DNA of 64,000 nucleotides from Enterobacter sp. JUb54. Lineage in GTDB: Bacteria > Pseudomonadota > Gammaproteobacteria > Enterobacterales > Enterobacteriaceae. Under the pieces are notes generated by a model. It ran no database searches, was not told where the DNA came from, and saw only the letters and a program-made list of their open reading frames with translations. Where the stretch lies: assembly GCF_014298075.1 (NCBI RefSeq), contig NZ_CP060418.1:2604001-2668000 (forward strand), written 5' to 3'. The position numbers were made by a program, and so were the translations under genes. This document shows, piece by piece, positions 36,372 through 44,779 of this stretch (within the stretch, counting starts at the first letter, position 1; every line of letters starts with the position of its first letter).

Positions 36372-37613
36372 TCAGTGCTGCTCTTTCTCGTTGTACTGGA
36401 AAGAGAAAAGGAAAATCAGTGCAATAACTGCAGCCGCCACCGCCGGGATCCACCAGAAGGTGACCCACGCCTGCGGCACGGTCTGCCCGGCCACCAGCTG
36501 GTTATACAGCGCGCCGGAAATTTGCGAGCCCAGCAGCATGCCGATGCCGTAGGTAAACATGACGATCATGCTTTGCGCCTGGCCTTTGACCTTGTCCCCC
36601 GCCACGCGGTCGGTATAGATAAAGCCGACGACAAAGAAGAAGTCATAGCACACGCCGTGCAGCAGGATGCCGAGATAGAGCAGGAAGCGCCCCTCTTCAC
36701 TCACGCCGAGAGCAAAGAAGGCGTAACGGACAAACCACGCCGCCATCCCGACCAGCAGCATGTACTTCACTCCCAGACGGCGGAACAGCAGCGGGATCAC
36801 CAGCATAAAGGCGATTTCCGACATCTGACCAAACGACATCGCAGTGCTGACGTCCGCCACGCCCGCATCCGCCAGATAAGAGGCGGTATAGGCGTAGTAG
36901 GTCCCCAGCGGAATAGAGATCAGCGTGGCGCAGAGCGAGAAGATAAAGAAGTGGCGCGTCTTCAGCAGCGCGAAAGCATCGGCGCACAACAGATCGCGAA
37001 ATTTCACCGGGATGCCTTTGGCCGGTGCTGGGGTATGCGGCAGCGTCAGGCTATAGACCGCCAGCACCACCGAGCACAGCGCCGCCAGATTAAAGATAGT
37101 GGTGGTGTCAGAAATCCCGGTGACCCCGATACAGATCCCGGCAACGATCCAGCCGATGGTGCCGAAGACGCGCACCACCGGGAAGGTCTTATCGACGTTG
37201 CTCAGGCTGTGGAAGGCGATATTGTTGGTCAGCGCCAGCGTCGGCATATAGCACAGCGTATAGCCAAACAGCAGGCCGATCAGCAGCGCGCCATTCTGCG
37301 CCACCAGCGCCTGCGGGACGAACCACAGGATCACCGCGCCCGCCAGGTGCATCACCGCCATCACCTTCTGCGAAGCAAAGAAGCGGTCGACCAGCATCCC
37401 CAGCACAAACGGCGACAGGATCGAGGCAATCGGCCCGGCAGAAAACGCATCGCCAATCAGCAACGCCATATCGTAGCGGGTCATCACCAGCCCCAGGGTC
37501 ACCGACCAGCTTCCCCAGATAAAGAACTGCATAAACATCATTAACGACAAACGCGGCACCAGAAACCGGTGCTGCACGCAGGCACTTTCACGACCTTCAC
37601 TTGTGGATACCAT
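36372..37613 (-). CDS. MFS transporter, nucleoside:H+ symporter-like (NupG/YegT/XapB family)
   Basis: About 413 residues and 12 hydrophobic segments. The family-typical N-terminal LSLMMFMQFFIWGSWSVTLG and the LLHGVCYDFFFVVGFIYTD block near helix 9-10 match the NupG/XapB/YegT group. It probably imports a nucleoside-like or glycoside solute with protons. ATG 37613 is preferred over GTG 37619 because GAGGG is correctly spaced only for the ATG. First gene of a three-gene operon with two LacI-type operators directly upstream. Confidence 0.88.
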   Translation of the reverse strand: MVSTSEGRESACVQHRFLVPRLSLMMFMQFFIWGSWSVTLGLVMTRYDMALLIGDAFSAGPIASILSPFVLGMLVDRFFASQKVMAVMHLAGAVILWFVPQALVAQNGALLIGLLFGYTLCYMPTLALTNNIAFHSLSNVDKTFPVVRVFGTIGWIVAGICIGVTGISDTTTIFNLAALCSVVLAVYSLTLPHTPAPAKGIPVKFRDLLCADAFALLKTRHFFIFSLCATLISIPLGTYYAYTASYLADAGVADVSTAMSFGQMSEIAFMLVIPLLFRRLGVKYMLLVGMAAWFVRYAFFALGVSEEGRFLLYLGILLHGVCYDFFFVVGFIYTDRVAGDKVKGQAQSMIVMFTYGIGMLLGSQISGALYNQLVAGQTVPQAWVTFWWIPAVAAAVIALIFLFSFQYNEKEQH

Positions 37614-37631
37614 GTTCACACCCTCAAAAAA

Positions 37632-37675
37632 GTAATCGATTACAAAACATCTCGAAATAGAAAGTAATCGATTAC
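37632..37675. promoter_or_regulatory. Two identical LacI-type operators
   Basis: GTAATCGATTAC occurs at 37632-37643 and again at 37664-37675, each a perfect 12-bp palindrome with the central CG typical of LacI-family sites. Centres are 32 bp apart, about three helical turns, so two repressor dimers would lie on the same DNA face. They lie 19-62 bp upstream of the MFS gene start. The adjacent LacI gene is the obvious candidate regulator. Confidence 0.85.
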
Positions 37676-37735
37676 AAAAAGAAGATCCTTAGCGATATGC
37701 GTTAAGCGCGAAGACGATCACAATAATAAGCAGAG

Positions 37736-37757
37736 TGCCCCGACGGATGCCGGGGCA
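37736..37757 (-). terminator. Hairpin after pheP
   Basis: TGCCCCG-N8-CGGGGCA, a 7-bp stem, begins 7 bp beyond the pheP stop on the minus strand. It has no strong T-tract and separates pheP from the LacI-controlled operon. Confidence 0.5.
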
Positions 37758-37764
37758 AGAGATA

Positions 37765-39141
37765 TTACGCCGGACGGCGCAGCAGTTTGAAGACCACAAA
37801 CAGGAACAGGATCCAGACCGGCAGCAGAATGGCCGACAGGCGCATGCCGTCGATGGTGCACATCAGCACCAGGATCAATGCCAGGAAAGCAATGCACAGA
37901 TAGTTGCCACCCGGCGCCAGCAGCGCTTTGAACTTCGACTCGCGGCCTTTACGTCGCTGCGCGGCGCGGAATTTCAGGTGCGCCATGCAGATCATGATCC
38001 AGTTCAGCAGCAGCGTCGCCACCACCAGCGCCATCAGCAGACCCAGCGCTTTTTGCGGCAGCAGGTAGTTCAGCAGCACCACCAGCGAGGTGATCACCCC
38101 GGAGAGGATCAGCGAATTGACCGGCACGCCGCGCTTGCTGACGCGAGCGAGAAACTTCGGCGCGTTGCCCTGAACCGACAGGCCGAACAGCATCCGGCTG
38201 TTGGAGTAAACGCCGCTGTTATAGACCGACAGCGATGCCACCAGGATGACGAAGTTCAGTGCAGAAGCCACCACGTTACTGTCAAGATTGTGGAAAATCA
38301 TCACAAACGGGCTGCTGTCGGATTTGATCTCTACCCACGGGTAGAGCGCCAGCAGGACCACCAGCGAACCGATATAAAACAGCAGAATACGGTACACCAC
38401 CTGGTTGACCGCCTTCGGAATGCTCTTTTCCGGATTCTGCGCTTCCGCCGCGGTAATACCGATCAGCTCCAGGCCGCCGAAGGAGAACATAATCACCGCC
38501 AGCGACATCACCAGGCCATGCCAGCCGGTGGCAAAGAAACCGCCATGACGCCACAGATTATCAAAGCCGGCTTTACTGCCGCCGTGGCCGCCAAACAGCA
38601 TCCACAGGCCAAAACCGATCATGCCGATAATCGCCAGCACTTTGATCAACGCAAACCAAAACTCCGCCTCGCCGTACAGGCGGACGTTCACGAGGTTAAC
38701 GGCGTTGATAATCACGAAGAAGGCCGCGGCCCAGACCCAGGTGGGGACATCGGGAAGCCAGTACTGCATATAGATGCCGGCGGCGGTCAGCTCCGCCATG
38801 CCCACCAGCACAAACATCACCCAGTAGTTCCAGCCGGAGAGGAAACCGGCAAACGGGCCCCAGTATTTATAGGCAAAGTGGGCGAAGGATCCGGATACCG
38901 GCTCTTCCACCACCATTTCGCCAAGCTGGCGCATGATCAAAAACGCTACGATCCCGGCGACCGCATAGCCAATTAACACCGCCGGACCGGCCATTTGAAT
39001 CGCCGGACCAATCCCAAGGAACAAACCGGTACCGATGGCACCGCCCAGAGCAATTAACTGAATATGTCGGTTCTGTAAACCGCGATGAAGCGCCGGACCG
39101 CTATCTGCTGCGGTATCTGGCTGCGTTGACGCGTCTTTCAC
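37765..39141 (-). CDS. pheP: PheP, phenylalanine permease
   Basis: A 458-residue APC-family proton symporter, the same length as E. coli PheP when GTG 39141 is used. That codon follows AGGTGACCGAC and gives an N-terminus (VKDAST) aligned with E. coli MKNAST; the frame itself is open to 39150. Twelve membrane helices; landmarks are LIALGGAIGTGLFLGIGPAIQMAGP and MFSFGGLELIGITAAEAQNP. It imports L-phenylalanine (and tyrosine weakly) across the inner membrane. In E. coli it is next to ybdG; here a LacI regulator, a lipoprotein and a three-gene operon intervene. Confidence 0.95.
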   Translation of the reverse strand: MKDASTQPDTAADSGPALHRGLQNRHIQLIALGGAIGTGLFLGIGPAIQMAGPAVLIGYAVAGIVAFLIMRQLGEMVVEEPVSGSFAHFAYKYWGPFAGFLSGWNYWVMFVLVGMAELTAAGIYMQYWLPDVPTWVWAAAFFVIINAVNLVNVRLYGEAEFWFALIKVLAIIGMIGFGLWMLFGGHGGSKAGFDNLWRHGGFFATGWHGLVMSLAVIMFSFGGLELIGITAAEAQNPEKSIPKAVNQVVYRILLFYIGSLVVLLALYPWVEIKSDSSPFVMIFHNLDSNVVASALNFVILVASLSVYNSGVYSNSRMLFGLSVQGNAPKFLARVSKRGVPVNSLILSGVITSLVVLLNYLLPQKALGLLMALVVATLLLNWIMICMAHLKFRAAQRRKGRESKFKALLAPGGNYLCIAFLALILVLMCTIDGMRLSAILLPVWILFLFVVFKLLRRPA

Positions 39142-39247
39142 GTCGGTCACCTGTTAGTTTTTATGAAGGGGCACCTTTTTACACTTCTGCTGGCCCTACT
39201 TCAAGTTACAGATGCGCTGGCTTCGTTCGTGGATGACTCGATAGCGA

Positions 39248-39271
39248 GGAGCGAGCAGACCTGCCCGCTCC
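39248..39271 (-). terminator. Weak hairpin after the TonB receptor gene
   Basis: GGAGCG-N12-CGCTCC lies 12 bp beyond the receptor stop codon on the minus strand. The rest of the 141-bp gap to pheP (39142-39282) holds the pheP promoter, which I could not pinpoint. Confidence 0.4.
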
Positions 39272-39282
39272 TGCATAGTGAC

Positions 39283-41481
39283 TTAGAAGTCGTAGCCTAC
39301 CGACACTTTGAACGTCCGTGGTTCGCCACGGAACAGATAGGTTCCGCTGTCATCCGCGCCGGACCAGTAGTTCTCATCCGTCACGTTATCCACGCCCGCA
39401 CGCACCGTCATCTGGTTCTGATTCTCGTTCAGCGCCAGGCGATAGCGCACGCCGAGATCGAGGGTGGTGAAGCTATCGATCTTCTTGGTGTTCGCCTGAT
39501 CGGCGTACTGCGATCCGGAATGGTTGAGGCGGGCTGTTGCGGTCAGGCCATCGATGGGCTTGATGTCGTACTCTGCGCCCAGCACCGCATAGAATCCCGG
39601 TACGCCAATCGCGGTTTTACCATCGTTGATGCCATCTTTGGTTTTCGACAGCTCGGCTTCCAGCCAGGTGGCGCTGGCATTCAGGCGCAGGCCATACATC
39701 GGTTCGCCGAAGACGTTAAATTCAACGCCGCGGTTACGCTGCTCGCCGTTAAGGCCATAGTGTTTCTGGCTATCAAGGAATGCTGAGGGCATTTTAATCT
39801 CAAACAGCGCCAGCGAGCCGCCAATGCGGCCAAAATCAGCCTTCACCCCGACTTCATTCTGTTTGGAGTGAATGATGCCGATACTTTCACCATAGTTGGT
39901 CGCGGAGGTCGGAGCATTACTTCCCGGCTGCAGCGCTTCGGTATGGTTAGCGTATAAAGAGATAACCTCCCACGGCTTGTAGACCACCCCATAGGTTGGC
40001 ATCCAGCGGCTGTCGTCATACGCATCGCTTTGCAAACCGGTGGTTTTGTCGTAGTTACGCACCACCACTTTTTGATGACGTGCGCCAACGGTAAACAGGA
40101 GCGTATCGTCCAGCACGCCCAGCGTATCGCTCAGCAACCAGCCCTGCGAACGGGTACGACCGCTGGTGAGCGGATCGTAATAGTCACCGCCGAAAGATGA
40201 GTTCGCGGGAGGGGCAACCTGCTGGGTATCGTAGATATTTACCTGCGGGTTATCCGCAGCTTTAGACATCCGCCATGCCGTTTTATCGTTCTGGGTTTTC
40301 GCCGAATAGCCGACGTTCACTTTGTGCGAGACAAAACCGGTAGCAAACTCCCCGCGTATTCCGGCCATACCGCTGGCGGTATCAATGTAGCGGTTGGTAT
40401 CCAGGCGTCCCGCGGTGGCGTTACCCTCGCGATCGATCAACTTAGACGCGCTGTATAAACCAATCTCATGGGCATGCTGAGCGCCCAGCGACGCATAGGC
40501 CGTCCATCTATCGACAATGTCGTACTCCACTCTCAGCATACCAAACTCATTTTCGATATCGCTGTAGGCCCAGTCTTGCGTGTAGTTATGGGTATTACCC
40601 GGGAGGCGCGGGATAAAATCGACAGCAGAAATGTTGATTCCCATCGGACCGCCATGGAACGTTTTCTTCTGATAACCAAAATCAAAAGAGCTCCGTAGAC
40701 GTTCGCCGCGATAATCGAGGCCAATAGAGGCCAGGGTGGTTCTGCGCTTGTCATTCTCGACCGCCGCCTCACCTTCGCGATGCACCAGGTTTACCCGTGC
40801 GCCAAACTGGTTATCGTCACCAAAGCGGCGCCCTAAATCCAGCGAACCACCAACCTGAGAATCAGAGGTGTAATCCACACCGACGTGAGCCGTCGGGGTA
40901 TCTTCCGCCCGCTTAGGCTCGAGGTTAATCATCCCCCCAACGCCTGAACTGGCGGCGCCGTTAAGCAGAGAGTTCGCCCCCTTAAAAATTTCTACCCGCT
41001 CAAGCATGGCGGTATCCACCACCTGACGCGGTACCACGCCAGCCAGCCCGCTGAGGGTCATATCATCGCCATCGAATTTGAGGCCGCGAATACGGTAGGT
41101 TTCAGCGTAGTTACCATAGCCCTGTACCGGCTGGACCCCGGCATCGTTACTCACCACGTCGGTAATGGTGTGCGCCTGCTGGTCCTGAATCAGCTTAGAG
41201 GTATACCCGATGATGCTAAACGGGACGTCCATCGCGTTTTGTTCACCCAGCATCCCAAGACGACCGCCGTTCGCTACCTGTCCGTCGAGATAAGCCGGCA
41301 CCGCCAGATCGCCGCCAGATTTAAAATCACTGTCGGGAACCGCCTGGACAACCATCGTTTCTTCTGTTTTCTTGCGCTCGGCGTCGTTTTCCGCCGCCGT
41401 GGCGGAATGGGCGATCGCGCCAATGGTTAACGCCAGCAGCGTTTTCCGTAGCGGGAAAGCCGGATAGTGAGAGGTATGCAT
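39283..41481 (-). CDS. TonB-dependent siderophore receptor
   Basis: About 732 residues. A signal peptide (LRKTLLALTIGAIAHSATA) is followed by a TonB-box-like ETMVVQAV, the plug domain (about 60-180; TYRIRGLKFDGDDMTLSGLAG, ERVEIFKGANSLLNGAASSGVGG) and a 22-strand-type barrel ending in the aromatic C-terminus KVSVGYDF. The plug is of the ferrisiderophore type, so the ligand is probably a hydroxamate or other ferric chelate. ATG 41481 follows GGGA at good spacing; an upstream ATG at 41493 is possible. It lies 59 bp after a YncE-like lipoprotein gene with an intrinsic terminator between them, and the unit is headed by a Fur box. Confidence 0.92.
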   Translation of the reverse strand: MHTSHYPAFPLRKTLLALTIGAIAHSATAAENDAERKKTEETMVVQAVPDSDFKSGGDLAVPAYLDGQVANGGRLGMLGEQNAMDVPFSIIGYTSKLIQDQQAHTITDVVSNDAGVQPVQGYGNYAETYRIRGLKFDGDDMTLSGLAGVVPRQVVDTAMLERVEIFKGANSLLNGAASSGVGGMINLEPKRAEDTPTAHVGVDYTSDSQVGGSLDLGRRFGDDNQFGARVNLVHREGEAAVENDKRRTTLASIGLDYRGERLRSSFDFGYQKKTFHGGPMGINISAVDFIPRLPGNTHNYTQDWAYSDIENEFGMLRVEYDIVDRWTAYASLGAQHAHEIGLYSASKLIDREGNATAGRLDTNRYIDTASGMAGIRGEFATGFVSHKVNVGYSAKTQNDKTAWRMSKAADNPQVNIYDTQQVAPPANSSFGGDYYDPLTSGRTRSQGWLLSDTLGVLDDTLLFTVGARHQKVVVRNYDKTTGLQSDAYDDSRWMPTYGVVYKPWEVISLYANHTEALQPGSNAPTSATNYGESIGIIHSKQNEVGVKADFGRIGGSLALFEIKMPSAFLDSQKHYGLNGEQRNRGVEFNVFGEPMYGLRLNASATWLEAELSKTKDGINDGKTAIGVPGFYAVLGAEYDIKPIDGLTATARLNHSGSQYADQANTKKIDSFTTLDLGVRYRLALNENQNQMTVRAGVDNVTDENYWSGADDSGTYLFRGEPRTFKVSVGYDF

Positions 41482-41499
41482 AATGTGTCCCATCGGTGA

Positions 41500-41535
41500 G
41501 GAAAGTAAAACAAAGGGCCCGCTGCCGGGCCCGAA
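41500..41535 (-). terminator. Intrinsic terminator between the YncE-like and TonB receptor genes
   Basis: On the minus strand GGGCCCG-CTGC-CGGGCCC (41515-41532 in plus coordinates) is a 7-bp GC stem followed by TTTGTTTTAC, a typical Rho-independent terminator. It is 8 bp beyond the YncE-like stop and 34 bp before the receptor ATG, so it would reduce read-through into the receptor. Confidence 0.7.
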
Positions 41536-41539
41536 TTTC

Positions 41540-42625
41540 TTATTTCGCGTTCAGGTCGATACGGACAACGCTGTCCGGGCCTTTGGTCGAATGATCTTTG
41601 TTAAACGGCTGTTTGACGGTGACAAACAGCGTCTGGCCGTCGGCGGAGAGCAGCAGGCTGTTCGGGTTCGCCGGGATCGCCCAGCTGTGCTTCAGGGCAT
41701 AACTGGTGCCGTCGAGGCTGATAACCTTGCCGGATTCGCGCTGGGAGATATAAATCTCATTGCGTACGGGGTTGAACTGCACCGCCAGCGAGTCGCCCAC
41801 GTCCAGTTGCTTAATCACCTTGCCGCTATGAATGTCCAGCACCAGGGTGGTTTTGGCTTTCGAGTTGTCGGTGACGAACAGGCGGCCGGTCTTGCTGTCT
41901 TCGGCAAGGTTCAGCAACAACGCGGGCTTATCGCCGAGCGGTTTCCAGCGCTGCTCAATGCGGTTAGTGCGCGGGTTGATCACCAGAATTTCACCGCTGC
42001 CGTTGGCGGCATACAGACGTCCGGTTTGCGCAGAATAGTGCAGACCCGTCATCCATTTGCCGGTGTTTTTAATCCGCGTTTTCAGCTTCAGCGTGGTGGC
42101 ATCCACCACCCAGATTTGCGCCGGATCGGCAACGGCGCCGGCATACAGGGTGTTATCCAGCAGCAGGATCTGGCGCGCGCCGTACGGCAGGTCTTTGTCA
42201 TTGCGCTCGCTGAACAGCAGGCGTTTTTTCACTTTACCGGTAGCGGTGTCGATGGCGCTGATGCCGCCATCCAGCGAGTTCGTCACGAACAGCGTGCTGC
42301 CGTCTGGCGTTATCTGTACCGCAAAGTTTTTCAGGTCGGTGTAGCTCAGGCCGATCGTCTTCAGGGTTTTCGGGTCGAGCTTGTACACCGCCCCGCCCTG
42401 CACATCTTTAAACCCTTCCGCGCTGGCAACGTACAGGGCATCGCCCTTCGGGCTGAGCGCCATTTCGTACAGCCCCTCCGCCAGCTCGCGCTTCAGCGGC
42501 TGTGCGGCGGTGGTGGTGGTGGTTTTCTCTACCGCAGGCGGGGTGACAGGGGCGGAGCGGTTAGCAGCGCAGCCGCTTAAGACAGCAGAAATCGCCAGAG
42601 CTAATACCGGTATGGTGTATTTCAT
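41540..42625 (-). CDS. YncE-like beta-propeller lipoprotein
   Basis: About 361 residues. The lipoprotein signal has lipobox VLSGC, followed by a Pro/Thr-rich linker (about residues 20-42) and a seven-bladed YncE-type propeller with repeats such as ITPDGSTLFVTNSLDGGISAID and LSADGQTLFVTVKQ. It aligns with E. coli YncE, which is soluble rather than lipidated and iron-regulated beside the receptor gene yncD. ATG 42625 follows AAGGATCTCCACA; the frame is open eight codons further. Here it sits upstream of a TonB receptor behind a Fur-box promoter, so a role in siderophore or cofactor uptake at the outer membrane is likely but unproven. Confidence 0.88.
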   Translation of the reverse strand: MKYTIPVLALAISAVLSGCAANRSAPVTPPAVEKTTTTTAAQPLKRELAEGLYEMALSPKGDALYVASAEGFKDVQGGAVYKLDPKTLKTIGLSYTDLKNFAVQITPDGSTLFVTNSLDGGISAIDTATGKVKKRLLFSERNDKDLPYGARQILLLDNTLYAGAVADPAQIWVVDATTLKLKTRIKNTGKWMTGLHYSAQTGRLYAANGSGEILVINPRTNRIEQRWKPLGDKPALLLNLAEDSKTGRLFVTDNSKAKTTLVLDIHSGKVIKQLDVGDSLAVQFNPVRNEIYISQRESGKVISLDGTSYALKHSWAIPANPNSLLLSADGQTLFVTVKQPFNKDHSTKGPDSVVRIDLNAK

Positions 42626-42667
42626 TGTGGAGATCCTTAACAAAATCAATGAGCCAGTGGTAGCTCC

Positions 42668-42769
42668 GCGCCGATATTATGATTTTCCGGCCTGACGAGA
42701 GTGAGCTCCACCCTGTGCCTTCGCTGTTTCCCTGTGAGCAAGTCACTGGCGCAGGTCAGTCCATGCCTA
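42668..42769 (-). promoter_or_regulatory. Foldable 5' leader, candidate cis-regulatory RNA
   Basis: Between the predicted start site (about 42788) and the YncE-like ATG lie about 160 nt with nested complementarity on the transcript. CCTGCGCC pairs with GGCACAGG, GTGA with TCAC inside it, and an outer GGaCTGAC pairs with GTCAGgCC to close a multi-branch loop. I find no consensus for TPP, cobalamin or Moco riboswitches. The pairing is my hand reading; no folding was run. Confidence 0.4.
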
Positions 42770-42791
42770 GCCTGCAAACAAAAAGAAGAAT

Positions 42792-42823
42792 GAGAACTAT
42801 ACGCATTATCGACTCTCAGGCAA
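42792..42823 (-). promoter_or_regulatory. Promoter with overlapping Fur box (YncE-like/TonB receptor operon)
   Basis: On the minus strand TTGCCT (42818-42823) and TATAGT (42796-42801) are 16 bases apart, a good sigma-70 promoter with TGCG before the -10. GAGAACTATACGCATTATC (42792-42810) matches the 19-bp Fur consensus at 14 positions and covers the -10, so iron-dependent repression is expected. Confidence 0.75.
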
Positions 42824-43279
42824 GTGCAATCACCCTGATTAAGAGGTAAAAACGATAATATTTTTAATTTACATCATGATATGTCGATAGTTTTGTCGCC
42901 AGATTACCGCGGGGTCGACTGCCGGTTTAGCGCTATTCAGAGGCGCAGCCCAACGCCTGTGATATAAGGAATCTGGCAAAGCGAAGTAGATATGCTTCCC
43001 GCATAAACTCAAATAAAATAAACAATCCCAAGAAAAGTTAAGAAGACCAAAGATAAAATAAACTCACCTGCATTGTACCGCTCATCACCTTACTCCGGGC
43101 AGAGTCGACACCAGGTTAATACAATTAAAGTTAATTTCAGTTTATTTCTCTGGCACAGCTGTTAACGTTCAACGCCAATATAAGACTGCTGTAGTTGTAG
43201 TAATGCGCGGATAACAGAGCGGCAGTTTCTGCCCCGCAGCAGGTGGTGAAGAACCACCAACGGACAAGGGAGTTGTGCT
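42824..43279. other. AT-rich intergenic region before the first adhesin gene
   Basis: About 450 bp without a convincing gene. It must hold the promoter of the adhesin gene. A 5'-leader hairpin GGTGGT-GAAGA-ACCACC (43242-43258) lies just upstream of the ribosome site GGGAG. The lower GC than the flanks continues through both adhesin genes. Confidence 0.4.
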
Positions 43280-44393
43280 GTGATAAATACTGGAATCAAA
43301 ATTTTGCTGGGACTGACGGCCTGCCTGGCAGGGGGAAATGTCTATGCTTCGTGCGAAATGGTGCAGCGTTCAGACCTTTCCGTACCAGCTTCACCGATAA
43401 TCGGTACTGTAGCGTTGAATGCCACAGTATCTGCACCAGCCGATATGCCGCTAGGTACCATACTTTATCGAGGGGTATTCAACCGTCCGATTCAGGTAGC
43501 CATAAAATGTACTGAGCAGGGCCAGTTTTATACCTTACAGAAAATGGCAACATCGGCTGGCACTCTGGGCAAAGCCGAAGACTTTAACCCCCCCGTCCCT
43601 GTCGGCTCGGTAGTTTTTAAGACATCCATGCCCGGCGTGGGGTTTGCTTTAAATAGCGGTTACACCGTTTATGATGTTCCGCACGCAGCAGCAGTATGTG
43701 TTAACTCTAGTAATTGTATCTGGAACGGTGACAGCATAGTAAATGCCGCATCAATTATGTATTTAATCAAAACCGGGCCGATTACCCCGGGAACTATCAT
43801 CGGAGCCTCACTTCCCGTTTATTCGGAACTGTTCGGTCAGGATGGTTTCATGGTCACGACAATGGCAATGCCATTTACCGGCAGTATTACCGTGCCCCCC
43901 CCCAGCTGCACCACGCCGGATGTCGCCGTAGAGATGGGTACCTGGAGCGTGGGAGATTTTCGCGGAAAGGGCTCGGGTACTGAGTGGCAAGATACCAGCA
44001 TCCGGATGACGGGGTGCGACAATTTTTACGGTTATCGCGCAGGCCATAATCTGGATAATGGCGGAACCGCTAGTCTGAGCGAACCGGTCTACAAAAATAA
44101 ATATACCGTTAGTCTCTCCCCCCCAGTCCGCGGCCATCGACAGCAACAGCGGCATTATGTCCGTCGCGGAGGGCGATAATTCAGCCAGCGGCGTGGGCAT
44201 TCAAATAGGAATGGGGTCAGTGGCTAGCGCGGAATCCCGGCTGGTAACATTTGGTAATCCTTACCAGCAAGATATATCCAGCGCGGGTAGCACCATGACG
44301 TTTCCGCTGGCAGCCCGCTATATTCAAACGAATGAACGCCTCAGGCCAGGAAAGGCTGACGGAAAAGTCACTTTTACCATTGCATATAAATAG
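43280..44393 (+). pseudogene. Fimbrial tip adhesin-like gene, frameshifted in a poly-C tract
   Basis: GTG 43280 (GGGAG upstream) opens a 299-residue frame with signal peptide and two-domain adhesin layout: an N-terminal domain with DMPLGTILYRG and MPGVGFAL, then a pilin domain starting CTTPDVAVEMGTWSVGDF. At a run of seven C (44118-44124) the frame leaves the pilin fold and stops at 44179. With six C it continues into the frame 44157-44393 (SAAIDSNSG...ASGVGIQIGMG...GKADGKVTFTIAYK), giving a 370-residue protein matching the 373-residue downstream paralogue. Other C runs are at 43588-43594 (7) and 43895-43903 (9). It is either off-phase, decayed or a sequencing error. No chaperone or usher is nearby. 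Confidence 0.85.
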
Positions 44394-44779
44394 CTGAGCG
44401 TTTAATTACCGCCAAAGATCAGCTTTTGATTGTTTGCTTTACTACTTTTGATACAAACCACCTGACGGGAGCTGCTGCTGAGACATCTGCCATAATTTAT
44501 CGCATGCTTCGCCCCCTGCCAGCGCCAGTCTGAAGTAAAAAAACATTCAAAAAAATACGATTAATAACAAAAACCAACCGCCCTCCAATAGTGGATTCAC
44601 TATTAACCAAAGATTTATTAAGAATAAAAAACAAAACTTCAATTTCATTTTCTCTCTCTAGCCACTAACATACGCAAAATAATATTCATTAAGCTATAAA
44701 ATTGCCCAAAACATCATGACGCAACACCTGAAGATAACGCAATCAAATACAAAAAATTCAGCCTGGAGATAAAGTTTTT
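44394..44779. other. AT-rich gap between the two adhesin genes
   Basis: This 386-bp stretch has no ORF of note. It is rich in A-tracts (AAAAAACATTCAAAAAAATAC type) and must carry the promoter for the second adhesin. I see no strong dyad. Its low GC suggests horizontally acquired DNA or H-NS silencing. Confidence 0.4.

Noticed and set aside
36087-37544. 485-codon plus-strand ORF
   Set aside because: Antisense to the MFS and isomerase genes; the product is Gln/Arg/His-rich low-complexity sequence typical of a shadow frame.
39151-39282. Mobile-element remnant between pheP and the TonB receptor gene
   Set aside because: The sequence vaguely recalls enterobacterial intergenic repeats, but no terminal repeats, target duplication or transposase fragment could be shown.
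42650-42780. Cobalamin or TPP riboswitch
   Set aside because: The conserved boxes (B12 box; CUGAGA and the pyrophosphate helix of TPP) could not be found, so only an unnamed foldable leader is reported.
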